DNA from: an uncultured Alistipes sp.
Lineage (GTDB): Bacteria; Bacteroidota; Bacteroidia; Bacteroidales; Rikenellaceae
Reading direction: 5' to 3'
Assembly (NCBI GenBank): GCA_959604655.1
Contig: CAUHCL010000031.1
Span: 1-18,331 of the forward strand
DNA length: 18,331 nucleotides
The notes under the pieces are model-generated. The model did no database searches, had not been told where the DNA came from, and was given only the letters and a program-made list of their open reading frames with translations. Position 1 is the stretch's first letter, and each line of letters begins with the position of its first letter. Made by a program: the position numbers and the translations under genes. Shown here one piece after another: positions 7,118 through 14,836 of the stretch.

Positions 7118-7149
7118 CAAAATTACTTCTTTTTTGAGATAATACCAAA
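7118..7149 (-). promoter_or_regulatory. Bacteroidota promoter for ftsY
   Basis: On the minus strand TTTG (7149-7146), a 20-base spacer and TAATTTTG (7125-7118) match both boxes of the Bacteroidota consensus exactly. Transcription should begin near 7112 and give a leader of about 75 nt. This separates ftsY transcription from the structured RNA that ends at 7234. Confidence 0.8.
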
Positions 7150-7233
7150 CGCGGGGCACCCGCAACGGCCCGCGCGGCCCTGACGAGCCTTGAAAACATC
7201 GGACGGATATAGCCTTGCAACAGATGATTGCTT

Positions 7234-7478
7234 AAAAAAAACGGGCGTGGCTTGACTCCTTACAGAGGGTACTGGGAATCACCTTTCAATCGGAATCGCA
7301 CCACGCCCAAGTCAGTCCTACCCGAATAGCCAAGGTAGGACAACAACTCGGGCCGACAACAATTATACCGATTGAAAAATCCTCTCCCACGAGGGAGCTT
7401 CCCAGTTTTCTGTAAGGTATAAGGAGTTGTTTTCCCTATCGACAGTGCAGCGCTCACGGCTGCGGTCGTTCGTATTCG
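7234..7478 (-). ncRNA. Structured RNA of unknown family upstream of ftsY
   Basis: This looks like an independent RNA gene of about 245 nt. It follows a consensus promoter, ends in eight U (7241-7234), and has no convincing reading frame. Helices in plus-strand coordinates: 7447-7451/7459-7463 (5' hairpin), 7258-7265/7410-7417 (8 bp), 7272-7278/7399-7405 (7 bp), 7384-7388/7393-7397 (side hairpin), 7284-7293/7368-7377 (10 bp, perfect), 7305-7312/7346-7353 (8 bp with one G-U in the RNA) and 7315-7322/7334-7341 (8 bp). Apart from the 5' and side hairpins these nest into one rod. A competing helix, 7243-7250/7301-7308, would place a hairpin directly before the U tract. I see none of the signature sequences of RNase P RNA, tmRNA or SRP RNA. 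It could be a Bacteroidota family such as Bacteroidales-1, a second 6S-like RNA, or something new. Confidence 0.75.
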
Positions 7479-7482
7479 GTTG

Positions 7483-7513
7483 CAAATGTAACACAAATTT
7501 TATATATAAACAA
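7483..7513 (-). promoter_or_regulatory. Bacteroidota promoter for the structured RNA
   Basis: On the minus strand TACATTTG (7490-7483) is a perfect -7 box. TTG (7513-7511, preceded by A) lies 20 bases upstream as a near-consensus -33 box in AT-rich DNA. Transcription would begin near 7477. The promoter points away from the plus-strand DUF486 gene and towards the structured RNA. Confidence 0.72.
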
Positions 7514-7668
7514 TGATCTTTTTCGACTTCGGACCTGCGGCGGCCGTGCATCGGCCTGCGGCACGACGCGGCGCGGGCGGGGTATGCCGCACGGGAGGGT
7601 ACGGATATTTCGGATCCGCGGCGGACGGTCAGCATCGCCTGCGGATGCCGTATTTTTCGGAAAATGCT

Positions 7669-7676
7669 TATCTTTG
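7669..7676 (+). promoter_or_regulatory. Probable -7 box for the DUF486 gene
   Basis: TATCTTTG matches TAnnTTTG exactly and lies about 36 bases before the ATG at 7712. No good TTTG is found 19-20 bases upstream, so the promoter is only half supported. Bases 7514-7668 hold a 62-codon open frame with no recognisable domain, which I treat as chance, and nothing else I can name. Confidence 0.5.
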
Positions 7677-7711
7677 GCGGCCGATAGCACCGTTTTATTA
7701 ACTCTATATAA

Positions 7712-8080
7712 ATGAAGACCGTTTATACGATATTGCTGCTGGTGATATCCAACGTGTTCATGACCTTCGCATGGTACGGCCACCTGAAGCTGCAACAGAT
7801 GAAGATCTCGTCGTCGTGGCCTCTCTACGGGGTGATCCTCTTTTCGTGGATGATCGCGCTGGCCGAGTATTCCTGCCAGATACCCGCCAACCGCATAGGG
7901 TTCTCGGGCAACGGGGGGCCGTTCTCGCTCATGCAGCTCAAGGTGATCCAGGAAGTCATAACGCTGGTCATATTCACGCTGTTCACCACACTCTTCTTTC
8001 GCGGCGAATCGCTGCACTGGAACCATCTGGCGGCGTTCGTCTGCCTCGTAATGGCCGTGTGGTTCGTATTCATGAAATAA
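7712..8080 (+). CDS. DMT-family membrane protein (DUF486)
   Basis: The predicted 122-residue inner-membrane protein has four hydrophobic segments (about 4-21, 38-55, 73-95 and 102-120). The pattern MTFAWYGHLK near residue 17, the central PANRIG and the QLKVIQE stretch are characteristic of the DUF486 family, a small branch of the drug/metabolite transporter superfamily. No transport substrate is known to me for this family. The next gene, a methyltransferase, starts 10 bases downstream, so the two are probably cotranscribed. Confidence 0.85.
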   Translation: MKTVYTILLLVISNVFMTFAWYGHLKLQQMKISSSWPLYGVILFSWMIALAEYSCQIPANRIGFSGNGGPFSLMQLKVIQEVITLVIFTLFTTLFFRGESLHWNHLAAFVCLVMAVWFVFMK

Positions 8081-8090
8081 CCCGAGTGCC

Positions 8091-9353
8091 ATGACCCGCG
8101 AAGAGTTCGAAATATTGCTTTTGCCCGAGGTCCGCGATGCCGTGGAGCGCAATCTGGAGCGCGACCCGCTGCAAACGGCCCTCGACCGCCGCATACCCCA
8201 TGCGCGCGAGGTGGCCACGCAGGTGAAATACCTCCGACGCGCGCGGACCAAGCTGCCGTCGCTGTGGGAAGCGCGCTGCATAATCCCGCCGCGTGCGTTC
8301 GAGCAGTCGTCGAGCGAGGAGTGCGCCGCAGCGAAACGCCTGTCGGGGGAGTCGGTGCTCGACCTCACGTGCGGGCTGGGCGTCGACGCCATGACCCTCG
8401 CGCGGCGGTTCGCACGGGTGGTGACCGTCGAGAGGGACGAGGTGCTGGCCGACGCGGTGCGCGAGAACATGCGCCGCATGGGCATCGGCAATGTGGAGGT
8501 GGTCACCTCGTCGGCCGAAGATTACGTCGCTTCGTGCCGCGAACGGTTCGACTGGATATACGCCGATCCCGACCGCCGCACGACGGAGGGGCGCCGATCG
8601 GTGCGCATGGAGGACTGCTCACCCGACGTGACGGCGCTGCGGTCCGAGCTGCGGCGGCTGAGCGACCGTCTGGCCGTGAAGTGCTCGCCGCTGTTCGACG
8701 TCGACGAGGCGTTCCGCATCTTCGGCCGCTGCGGTGCGGAGGCCGTGTCGCTGCGCGGCGAATGCAAGGAGGTGATGATCTACGCCGACGGGAGGCAGCC
8801 GACGGTCGCGGCCGAGGCGATAGGCATAGGCCGTTTCGAGGTGGCGCGCGAGGCGGCGGCGTGCGAACCGTGCGCCGAGGCGTTCGATCCCGACGCCTAT
8901 GCCTGGCTGGTGATCCCCGACGTGGCATTGCAGAAGGCGCGGCTCACCCTACGCCACCTGCACGGCAAAGCCGACGCGTGGAGCAACAACTCGTTCGCAT
9001 TCGCGCGCGAGAAGCCCGAAGGGATACTGGGGCACGTGCTGCCCGTGGAGCGCATCGAACCTTACGATCCCAAGGCGCTGCGGCGCGAACTGCGCGGCAC
9101 GGGCGTCGACATACTGTGCCGCGACTTCCCTTTTTCGCCCGACGAGGTGCGCCGCCGCACGGGCATGCGAAGCGGAGCCGAATGCCGCATAGCCCTCACG
9201 CGCGTGGCGGGACGCTGCATAACCGTAAGAATCGGCGACGAGCGGCAGATCGCCTGCCGCGGGCAAGTCCCCGACAAGCGTACAATAAAGTGCACGGGGC
9301 GGCCGCACGCGATTACGTCGGGTGCAATGACCCGATTTTTGCCGAAATATTAG
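8091..9353 (+). CDS. Class I SAM-dependent methyltransferase (PG_1098 type, THUMP-like domain)
   Basis: The predicted 420-residue cytoplasmic methyltransferase has an N-terminal helical part (1-80), then a Rossmann-type AdoMet domain with LDLTCGLGVDAM (90-101), the acidic end of strand 2 (TVERDE) and a catalytic-type motif ADPDRR (158-163). The C-terminal region (about 300-420) resembles the THUMP-like domain of this Bacteroidota family, typified by P. gingivalis PG_1098. RNA is a likely substrate given the THUMP-like part, but the target base is not known to me. It starts 10 bases after the DUF486 gene, and a likely deoC promoter element overlaps its stop codon. Confidence 0.82.
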   Translation: MTREEFEILLLPEVRDAVERNLERDPLQTALDRRIPHAREVATQVKYLRRARTKLPSLWEARCIIPPRAFEQSSSEECAAAKRLSGESVLDLTCGLGVDAMTLARRFARVVTVERDEVLADAVRENMRRMGIGNVEVVTSSAEDYVASCRERFDWIYADPDRRTTEGRRSVRMEDCSPDVTALRSELRRLSDRLAVKCSPLFDVDEAFRIFGRCGAEAVSLRGECKEVMIYADGRQPTVAAEAIGIGRFEVAREAAACEPCAEAFDPDAYAWLVIPDVALQKARLTLRHLHGKADAWSNNSFAFAREKPEGILGHVLPVERIEPYDPKALRRELRGTGVDILCRDFPFSPDEVRRRTGMRSGAECRIALTRVAGRCITVRIGDERQIACRGQVPDKRTIKCTGRPHAITSGAMTRFLPKY

Positions 9354-9361
9354 TATCTTTA
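9354..9361 (+). promoter_or_regulatory. Possible -7 box for deoC
   Basis: TATCTTTA begins immediately after the stop codon of the methyltransferase gene and differs from TAnnTTTG by one base. It lies 20 bases before the deoC ATG, so the leader would be short. No clear TTTG lies at the right distance upstream. The call rests on the -7 match and the position. Confidence 0.4.
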
Positions 9362-9381
9362 CGAACGAAAAACATTAACGT

Positions 9382-10257
9382 ATGGAATACGCAAACCATC
9401 TCAACGAATACGCCGCGGCGCCCTCCGCAGAGGAAGTGGCCCGCGAAGTCGCCGCGCTGCGCGAAGCGGCCGCCGCGAACAACAACGCCGACGTCTTCCG
9501 ATTCTGCTACTCGGCCATAGACCTCACCACCCTGTCGTGCAACGACTCGACGGCTTCGGTATCGGCGTTCGCCGAACGCTGCATGGAGTTCTACTCGGCC
9601 TATCCGCATATCCCCAACGTGGCGTCGATCTGCATCTATCCGCCGTTCGTGGAGACCGTGGGGCTGGCCGTGGACGGCTCGCCCATGCGCATCACGGCCG
9701 TGGCGGGCGGATTCCCCTCGTCGCAGACGTTTCTGGAAGTGAAGATGCTGGAGGTGGCCATGGCCATCGAGAACGGCGCCGACGAGATAGACATAGTGCT
9801 CAATGCGGGCAAGATGCTCACGGGGGCCTACGACGAGGCCGCCAACGAGGTGGAGGTGCTCCGCGCCGAGGCGGCGGGGACCGTCCTGAAAGTGATTCTG
9901 GAGACGGGTGCGCTCAAGACCCCCGAACTGATCCGCAAGGCATCGCTGCTGTCGATGTTCGCTGGGGCCGACTTCATAAAGACCTCGACGGGCAAGATCG
10001 ACGTGGCCGCCACGCCCGAGGCCGCCGTGGTGATGTGCCATGCCATACGCGACTACTTCGAGCGTACGGGCCGCCGCGTGGGATTCAAGGCTGCGGGCGG
10101 AGTCCGCACGGCCGCGGATGCCGCGCTGTACTACACCATCGTCGAGAAGATTCTCGGTCCCGAGTGGCTCACGACCGATCTGTTCCGCATAGGGGCGTCG
10201 TCGGCCGCCAACAACCTGCTCTCGGCAATAGAGGGACGCGAGGTGAAGTTTTATTGA
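9382..10257 (+). CDS. deoC: Deoxyribose-phosphate aldolase
   Basis: DeoC cleaves 2-deoxyribose 5-phosphate to glyceraldehyde 3-phosphate and acetaldehyde in deoxynucleoside catabolism. The 291-residue TIM-barrel protein shows the Schiff-base lysine in ADFIKTSTGK (Lys200), the second lysine in GFKAAGGVR (Lys236) and the proton-relay aspartate in ADEIDIV (Asp137). SICIYPPF and TAVAGGFPSSQT are further family signatures. It is longer than the roughly 220-260 residues of many homologues because of an N-terminal helical extension (about 1-40), as in the longer DeoC branch. It has its own probable -7 box and ends before a terminator able to act in both directions. Confidence 0.95.
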   Translation: MEYANHLNEYAAAPSAEEVAREVAALREAAAANNNADVFRFCYSAIDLTTLSCNDSTASVSAFAERCMEFYSAYPHIPNVASICIYPPFVETVGLAVDGSPMRITAVAGGFPSSQTFLEVKMLEVAMAIENGADEIDIVLNAGKMLTGAYDEAANEVEVLRAEAAGTVLKVILETGALKTPELIRKASLLSMFAGADFIKTSTGKIDVAATPEAAVVMCHAIRDYFERTGRRVGFKAAGGVRTAADAALYYTIVEKILGPEWLTTDLFRIGASSAANNLLSAIEGREVKFY

Positions 10258-10267
10258 TTTGATATAT

Positions 10268-10367
10268 CGATATCGCACAGCGATATCGGCAGTTCGCCGC
10301 CGCCCCCACGCGGCGGACTGCAACTCGCCTAAAGGCTCGTGCAATCCTGCCGCCGTCGGCGAACAGC
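10268..10367 (-). repeat. REP-like palindromic element, copy 3 (inverted)
   Basis: Read on the minus strand the element runs from GCTGTTCGCCG (10367) to CGGCGAACTGC (ending 10289). These two ends are imperfect inverted repeats of each other, 10 of 11 positions matching. The core GCAGTCCGCCGCGTGGGGGC is the same as in copy 1. The following hairpin, CGATATCG-loop-CGATATCG (10268-10288), is unrelated in sequence to the hairpins after copies 1 and 2 but sits in the same place. The internal part between the left end and the core differs from copy 2 and is longer. It lies between convergent genes. Confidence 0.7.
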
Positions 10368-10368
10368 G

Positions 10369-10402
10369 AAAAGCCGCCCTCCGTATGGAGAGCGGCTTTT
10401 TT
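10369..10402. terminator. Bidirectional terminator between deoC and the metallophosphoesterase gene
   Basis: AAAAGCCGC (10369-10377) faces GCGGCTTTTTT (10392-10402), with inner CTCC/GGAG pairing around GTAT. The stem is GC-rich with A residues on one side and T residues on the other, so it can end transcripts arriving from both deoC (plus) and the metallophosphoesterase gene (minus), whose stop is at 10422. Confidence 0.9.
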
Positions 10403-10421
10403 CCCGAGCGGCCGAGCCGCC

Positions 10422-11597
10422 CTATTTCACGTCTATCCTGTGGCTGTGTATGGTCTTGCCCGCGGCGTCCACCACATCGATCACGATCTGCGACGAGGTG
10501 ATGCGCACCTCCAGACGGTCGTTGTTGGAATTCACCAGCACGGGGAACTCGGTCCCGCACTCCCCCGCCTTGCGGAAAGAGTAGCTATGCAGATGTCCGC
10601 TCAGCATCACGTCCACGCCCGCCTCGTTCAGGATGGGTATAAGCAGCCGCTTGAGTTCGTTGCTGCCATGCCAGCCGCGCCCCTTCTCGGGCGGCACGTG
10701 CAGAAGGGCCACCTTCACGGGTGCCGAACGGAATGCCTCGCTCCGCACCGTCTCGCGCAGCCATTCGGCCTCGGCCTCGCGGTAGGCGTCGTAAGCCGCG
10801 GTACCGCCGTACTCTATATCGTTGTCGGGCTTGTCCTCGCCGCTGTCGAGCACCACGAACACGGCGGGACCGTGACGGAACATGTAATAGGGATTGCCCG
10901 TGTGCGACGGGTAGAGGTTCATGAACTCCATGGCTCCCGGGCCGCGCGTCTCGTGGTTGCCGCGCACGAAGAACAGAGGCATGTCGGTGGCGAACTCCTT
11001 CACCGCACGCGAGAGGTAGGCCTCCTCCAGATACGTAACCGAACCCATCAGATTCGACATATCGCCGTTGAACACCGCAAAATCGAGGTTTGCGGCCTTC
11101 ATGCCGCGCGCGTGCGCCGTCAGGATCGAGTCGCGGCCGTGGATGTCGTTCACCACAGCGAAACGGCATTCGTCCTTGCCGCTGTCGAGCGTGCGTATGC
11201 GATAGGGTTCGCGCGAATAGACGTCGCTGGCGGTCACCGTGCCGAGCACGGGAATGGAGCCGCTGTCGTCGATGCCCTGCTGGTAGATGCGGTAGCGGTA
11301 GGTCGTGCCCGCCTGCAATCCCGTGACGCGCACGCGGTGCAGTTTCGACACGACGTGACGCCCCAGAAAGTCTTCGTAGTAGCGCGGCCGTTCCTCGGCA
11401 TAGAACGACGCTCCGTCGTCGGGCGCGATCTCGACCCACCCGACCGAACGGTCGGACGAGATCCACACCACCGTCATTTCGTTGTCGGTCACGCCCATGA
11501 CCCACGGTCCGCACTCGGTGACTACCCTCGGTATGTCGGCCGCGAACAGCGTCGACAGCGACAACGACATCAAAAATGCCGTAATGATTCTCTTCAT
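10422..11597 (-). CDS. Secreted metallophosphoesterase with N-terminal Fn3-like domain
   Basis: The predicted 391-residue exported phosphoesterase has a signal peptide at 1-20 (MKRIITAFLMSLSLSTLFAA). A beta-rich purple-acid-phosphatase-like N-terminal domain (about 25-135, with GLQAGTTYRYRI) is followed by a calcineurin-like catalytic domain. Metal-binding motifs are NDIHGR (Asp151, His153), NGD (Asp179), GNHE (Asn214, His215), LLH (His300) and GHLH (His335, His337). The full set suggests an active dinuclear metal enzyme in the periplasm. The substrate is unknown. The Met at 11597 was chosen because it begins the signal peptide. The gene is last in a minus-strand cluster, 48 bases after a small membrane protein gene. 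Confidence 0.9.
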   Translation of the reverse strand: MKRIITAFLMSLSLSTLFAADIPRVVTECGPWVMGVTDNEMTVVWISSDRSVGWVEIAPDDGASFYAEERPRYYEDFLGRHVVSKLHRVRVTGLQAGTTYRYRIYQQGIDDSGSIPVLGTVTASDVYSREPYRIRTLDSGKDECRFAVVNDIHGRDSILTAHARGMKAANLDFAVFNGDMSNLMGSVTYLEEAYLSRAVKEFATDMPLFFVRGNHETRGPGAMEFMNLYPSHTGNPYYMFRHGPAVFVVLDSGEDKPDNDIEYGGTAAYDAYREAEAEWLRETVRSEAFRSAPVKVALLHVPPEKGRGWHGSNELKRLLIPILNEAGVDVMLSGHLHSYSFRKAGECGTEFPVLVNSNNDRLEVRITSSQIVIDVVDAAGKTIHSHRIDVK

Positions 11598-11645
11598 TGG
11601 TATTGCAGTTTTAAGGTTTCGCACATGCCGCACGGCCCGAGGCCG

Positions 11646-11864
11646 CTACTCCGCCGTCTTGGCCGCCTTCGCACCGAGCGAATCGGCCTGCTCGGCACCC
11701 TCCGCCGCATCGGCGTCGCGCTTCTGTTCACTGTTAGAGGCGTCGCCCGCCGAGAACATATCGTCGGGCAGCATGCTCGTGTAGGTGCCGTGCCCCAAGA
11801 CCGTGAACACCACCACGGCCACGATGCCCAGGGCGGCTATCTTTCCTATGATCTTCTTTATCAT
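11646..11864 (-). CDS. Small single-pass membrane protein, function unknown
   Basis: The predicted 72-residue protein begins MIKKIIGKIAALGIVAVVVF, giving one hydrophobic segment (about 8-24) after a short basic end. A polar tail rich in Ala, Glu, Asp and Lys follows. I recognise no domain. The ATG comes one base after the stop codon of the S41 protease gene (TGA-C-ATG), so translation is probably coupled. An upstream in-frame Met would overlap the protease gene and break the membrane-protein start. The tight spacing suggests a partner or substrate of the protease, which is inference. Confidence 0.7.
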   Translation of the reverse strand: MIKKIIGKIAALGIVAVVVFTVLGHGTYTSMLPDDMFSAGDASNSEQKRDADAAEGAEQADSLGAKAAKTAE

Positions 11865-11865
11865 G

Positions 11866-13527
11866 TCAATCTTCCTGTTTACGGGATTGTTCGCCCTCGT
11901 CCGCCGATTCCCGAGCCAGAAGCCGCAGCGCCTCCTGCACCACATTGTCGACGGGGAATATGTTGTAATAGAATCCGTCGTCCTCCAGCGGCGTGTTGCG
12001 GCCTATGTAGGCGCGCAGCTGCGCCTCCATGATCTTGCGCGAGCGCGCTGTCTCGCTCGGCACGGGCTTCACGCCCTTGCGCGCCGCGTAGCGCACGAAA
12101 TCGTCGAACAGCCCCTTGTCGGCATCGAGCAGGGCCGTCAGTTCGCCCATGGTACGCACGCCGTTCAGCGCCTCGCGGTGCGCGTCGGCATACTCTATCG
12201 TGTAGCGGTAGAGTATGTTGCGGCCCGTCACCTCGATATAGTACTTCGTGATGTCCGTCGTGTCCATCGGCACGAACAGATCGGGCATGATGCCGCCTCC
12301 GCCGTAGACCGTCTTGCCCGCAGGCGTGGTGAACTTCAGCGAATCGGCGAAATGTATGCTGTCCTGCGAGAAGAACTCGTTATTGTTATAGCGGCGCACC
12401 ATATCCATCTCGTAATCCTCGTCGTCGCCGTTGACGTAGGGTTTCTGTATCGAACGGCCCGTGGGGGTGTAGTAGCGCGCCACCGTAAGGCGCAGGGCCG
12501 ATCCGTCGGCATAGGGCAGCTGGTGCTGCACCAGACCCTTGCCGAACGAGCGGCGGCCGATGATGGTACCGCGGTCGTTGTCCTGCACGGCGCCCGCCAG
12601 GATCTCGCTCGACGATGCGCTGCCCTCGTCTATGAGAATGGCCAGCGCCAGATCGGCGGCGGTGCCCGTGCCGTCGCTGAACTCCTTGACCTGCTTGCGG
12701 TCGCGGTCCTCGGTGTAGACTATGAGTTTGCCTTCGGGCAGGAACTCGTTGGCGATGAGTATCGCCTGATCCAGATAGCCGCCCGAGTTGCCTCGCAGAT
12801 CGAAGATCAATTTTCGCATGCCCTCGGCCCTCAACTCGGCCAGAGCCTTCATCAGCTCGGCGTAAGACGTGCGCGCGAACTGCGACAGACGTATGTAGCC
12901 CGTGTCGCCGTTCGCCATGAAGGCCGACTCGATGCTGTTTATAGGTATGGCGTCGCGCACCACCGTCACATCCACGGGATCGGCTATGCCGCGCCGCTGC
13001 AACGACAGCCGCACCTCGGTGCCGCGCGGGCCGCGCAGACGCTTTACTATGTCGTTCTGCGGCATCTTCACGCCCGCCACCGTGTCGCCGTCGATGAGGA
13101 TTATGCGGTCGCCCGCCACGATGCCCGCATTGGCGCTCGGGCCGCCCGGGATCACGCTGAGCACTATCACGGTGTCGGTCGCGGCGTTGAACATCACGCC
13201 TATGCCGTCGAACTCGCCCTCCAGAGGCTCGTTCACCTCCTGCATCTCGCGTGCGGGGATGTAGACGGAGTGAGGATCGAGCTCGCGCATCATGAGCGGG
13301 ATGACCAGCTCCGAGAGCGAGTCCATCGATATGGAGTCGACGAAACGCCGCTCCACCAGCATGCAGGTCTGCACGAGCTTGTTGGCCACGCCGAGTCCGC
13401 TGCGGCTCAGTATGGCGTGCATCTGCGATTGGGCGCGGTTGCGGCCTATGTACTGGCCGAGCATTACGCCGAACAGCACTCCCGCCGCCAACATGAGCGG
13501 GAAGATGATATTGTGTTTCCTGTGCAT
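11866..13527 (-). CDS. S41-family C-terminal processing peptidase
   Basis: This predicted 553-residue periplasmic serine protease belongs to the CtpA/Prc group, which clips or degrades envelope proteins from unfolded C-termini. A signal anchor (about 8-26) is followed by a helical segment and a PDZ domain (about 95-180). The catalytic core has FDLRGNSGG (242-250). The Ser-Lys dyad is Ser305 in EGSASSSE and Lys330 in SFGKG, spaced 25 residues as in E. coli Prc. A C-terminal extension of about 170 residues follows the core and ends in a charged helix. The gene lies 70 bases after the DUF3078 gene and abuts a small membrane protein gene. Confidence 0.93.
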   Translation of the reverse strand: MHRKHNIIFPLMLAAGVLFGVMLGQYIGRNRAQSQMHAILSRSGLGVANKLVQTCMLVERRFVDSISMDSLSELVIPLMMRELDPHSVYIPAREMQEVNEPLEGEFDGIGVMFNAATDTVIVLSVIPGGPSANAGIVAGDRIILIDGDTVAGVKMPQNDIVKRLRGPRGTEVRLSLQRRGIADPVDVTVVRDAIPINSIESAFMANGDTGYIRLSQFARTSYAELMKALAELRAEGMRKLIFDLRGNSGGYLDQAILIANEFLPEGKLIVYTEDRDRKQVKEFSDGTGTAADLALAILIDEGSASSSEILAGAVQDNDRGTIIGRRSFGKGLVQHQLPYADGSALRLTVARYYTPTGRSIQKPYVNGDDEDYEMDMVRRYNNNEFFSQDSIHFADSLKFTTPAGKTVYGGGGIMPDLFVPMDTTDITKYYIEVTGRNILYRYTIEYADAHREALNGVRTMGELTALLDADKGLFDDFVRYAARKGVKPVPSETARSRKIMEAQLRAYIGRNTPLEDDGFYYNIFPVDNVVQEALRLLARESADEGEQSRKQED

Positions 13528-13544
13528 GAGTCTTTACGGACGCC

Positions 13545-13577
13545 ATGCGCCGAACCGCGGGCAGCGGGCGGGCGCAT
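13545..13577. repeat. Inverted repeat between the DUF3078 and S41 genes
   Basis: ATGCGCC (13545-13551) and GGCGCAT (13571-13577) are perfect inverted repeats around a GC-rich loop of 19 bases. It lies in the 70-base gap between two minus-strand genes. There is no T tract, so it might be an mRNA processing or stability structure that separates expression of the two genes. Confidence 0.35.
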
Positions 13578-13597
13578 GACGCACGGAGTCTTTCTTG

Positions 13598-14761
13598 TTA
13601 CTTGTTCTTGAATGTGTAGGTTATGCCCAGCGACAGCAGCGAATATATCTGCACCGCGGTGTTCTGCGTCTTGTCGTAGTAGAGGTTGACGTCGATGGTG
13701 GTGGCCAGATATTTCGAGGCCCGTATGGTGAACTTGTTCTGCCAGTCCACGGTCGGGTCCAGCTCCACGTACTTGGGCACGCCCGCGGGAGCGTCGCCCA
13801 CCTGACCGCCCTCGTTCCATTTGTCCAGAGCGTCGAGATAATCCTTGTAGTCGCGTATCTTCGAGCGTCGGGCCACGTTGGTGATCCAGCCGTAGTAGCA
13901 GTTGCACATGGTCTTGTAGCGGAACCATCCCGTTTTGCCCCAGCCGCGCTCGAACTCGATCTTCACCGACGAACCGCCCGAGAACAGGGCGTGCTTGTTG
14001 ATGTCGACGCCGAAGTACGACGTGGCGTTCATGTTCTCGTAATTGCGCTTCACGCGGTCGTTGAACACCAGCGTTCCGCTGCTCGACAAGGGGTTGAGCG
14101 AGATCTTTATGGGGAACTTGGGCTGCGGACTGTTGTAGGTCATACCGACCGAGAGGTTCAGGTAACCCGGGGCCATGAAGCTGGTCAGCATGTCTTCGTC
14201 GGTCTGCTGCGTGCGCGAACGGTAGCTGCCCGAGAACTGGCTCCACGTCTTGAACGTGGCACTGTAATACCAGTTCTTGCTGGCCCGCAACTCGGGCTGC
14301 ACCTGCACGTAGAAGTTATCGATATGCTTGAACCATATGCCCTTGCGGCCGCCGTCCTCGACGTCGACCCTCAAGCGGTTGTAGCCGTAGTTGCCCTCGG
14401 CCTGCGTGGTGACGGCCCACGGCCCGTTGGTATAGATGTGCTTGAGGAACAATCGGCCGAAGACCGATATGGTGTTGTCGCCGCCTCGCGTCTTGGTCCA
14501 CGCGTCGTTGTAGGTCGACATGGTGGCATTGAGGCTGGCCGTGATCTCCAGATAGTTGCGCTCCTTGCGGATTCGGGCGCGCTCGGCGCGGGCACGGGCC
14601 TCGTTGTAGTAGGCGCTGCTTACGTCGATGTTCTTCAACCGATCCTGAAACTTGACGTCCTCGTCCTTGGTCTTGGTCTTGTCCTCCACCGTGAACTGCG
14701 CGCGAACGTCGGTCGCGGCCATGACAGCGGCAATGGTCAGTAAAGTCAGAAATCTTTTCAT
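13598..14761 (-). CDS. DUF3078 outer-membrane protein
   Basis: The predicted 387-residue exported protein has a signal peptide (1-21, cleavage after VRA). A charged linker with a short helix (about 45-68, ARARAERARIRKE) follows. The rest is a long series of alternating amphipathic strands with aromatic girdles (for example NWYYSATFKTWSQFSGSYR), ending in LGITYTF followed by Lys-rich residues. This is the make-up of the DUF3078 family of Bacteroidota, thought to be outer-membrane beta-barrels. Function and cargo are unknown. It is the first gene of the minus-strand cluster and has a perfect -7 box upstream. Confidence 0.85.
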   Translation of the reverse strand: MKRFLTLLTIAAVMAATDVRAQFTVEDKTKTKDEDVKFQDRLKNIDVSSAYYNEARARAERARIRKERNYLEITASLNATMSTYNDAWTKTRGGDNTISVFGRLFLKHIYTNGPWAVTTQAEGNYGYNRLRVDVEDGGRKGIWFKHIDNFYVQVQPELRASKNWYYSATFKTWSQFSGSYRSRTQQTDEDMLTSFMAPGYLNLSVGMTYNSPQPKFPIKISLNPLSSSGTLVFNDRVKRNYENMNATSYFGVDINKHALFSGGSSVKIEFERGWGKTGWFRYKTMCNCYYGWITNVARRSKIRDYKDYLDALDKWNEGGQVGDAPAGVPKYVELDPTVDWQNKFTIRASKYLATTIDVNLYYDKTQNTAVQIYSLLSLGITYTFKNK

Positions 14762-14807
14762 ATCGGCAAAACTTTAATTGGCACTCGGTGTGCGATCATT
14801 CTCGTTG

Positions 14808-14815
14808 CAAAGTTA
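14808..14815 (-). promoter_or_regulatory. Probable -7 box for the DUF3078 gene
   Basis: On the minus strand TAACTTTG (14815-14808) matches TAnnTTTG exactly and lies about 47 bases before the DUF3078 ATG. No TTTG is found at the usual spacing upstream. It lies back to back with the nfo -7 box in a 113-base divergent spacer. Confidence 0.5.
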
Positions 14816-14836
14816 AGACATTTCATAAAATATGGT

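Noticed and set aside
7234..7478. Identity of the structured RNA as RNase P RNA, tmRNA or SRP RNA
   Set aside because: The conserved GAGGAAAGUCC-type segments of RNase P, the tag frame and tRNA-like ends of tmRNA and the GGAAGCAGCC-type loop of SRP RNA are not present.
7513..7701. 62-codon plus-strand open frame before the DUF486 gene
   Set aside because: Low-complexity, Arg/Ala/Gly-rich composition with no recognisable domain; it overlaps the promoter regions of both divergent transcripts.
10268..10367. CRISPR array
   Set aside because: The repeat copies are single, kilobases apart and in both orientations, with no spacer array and no cas genes.
11785..13611. Long plus-strand open frame opposite the S41 protease, and similar long frames opposite rny and rimO
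   Set aside because: They are the antisense frames of well-supported genes in GC-rich DNA and show His/Arg/Val-rich composition without domains.
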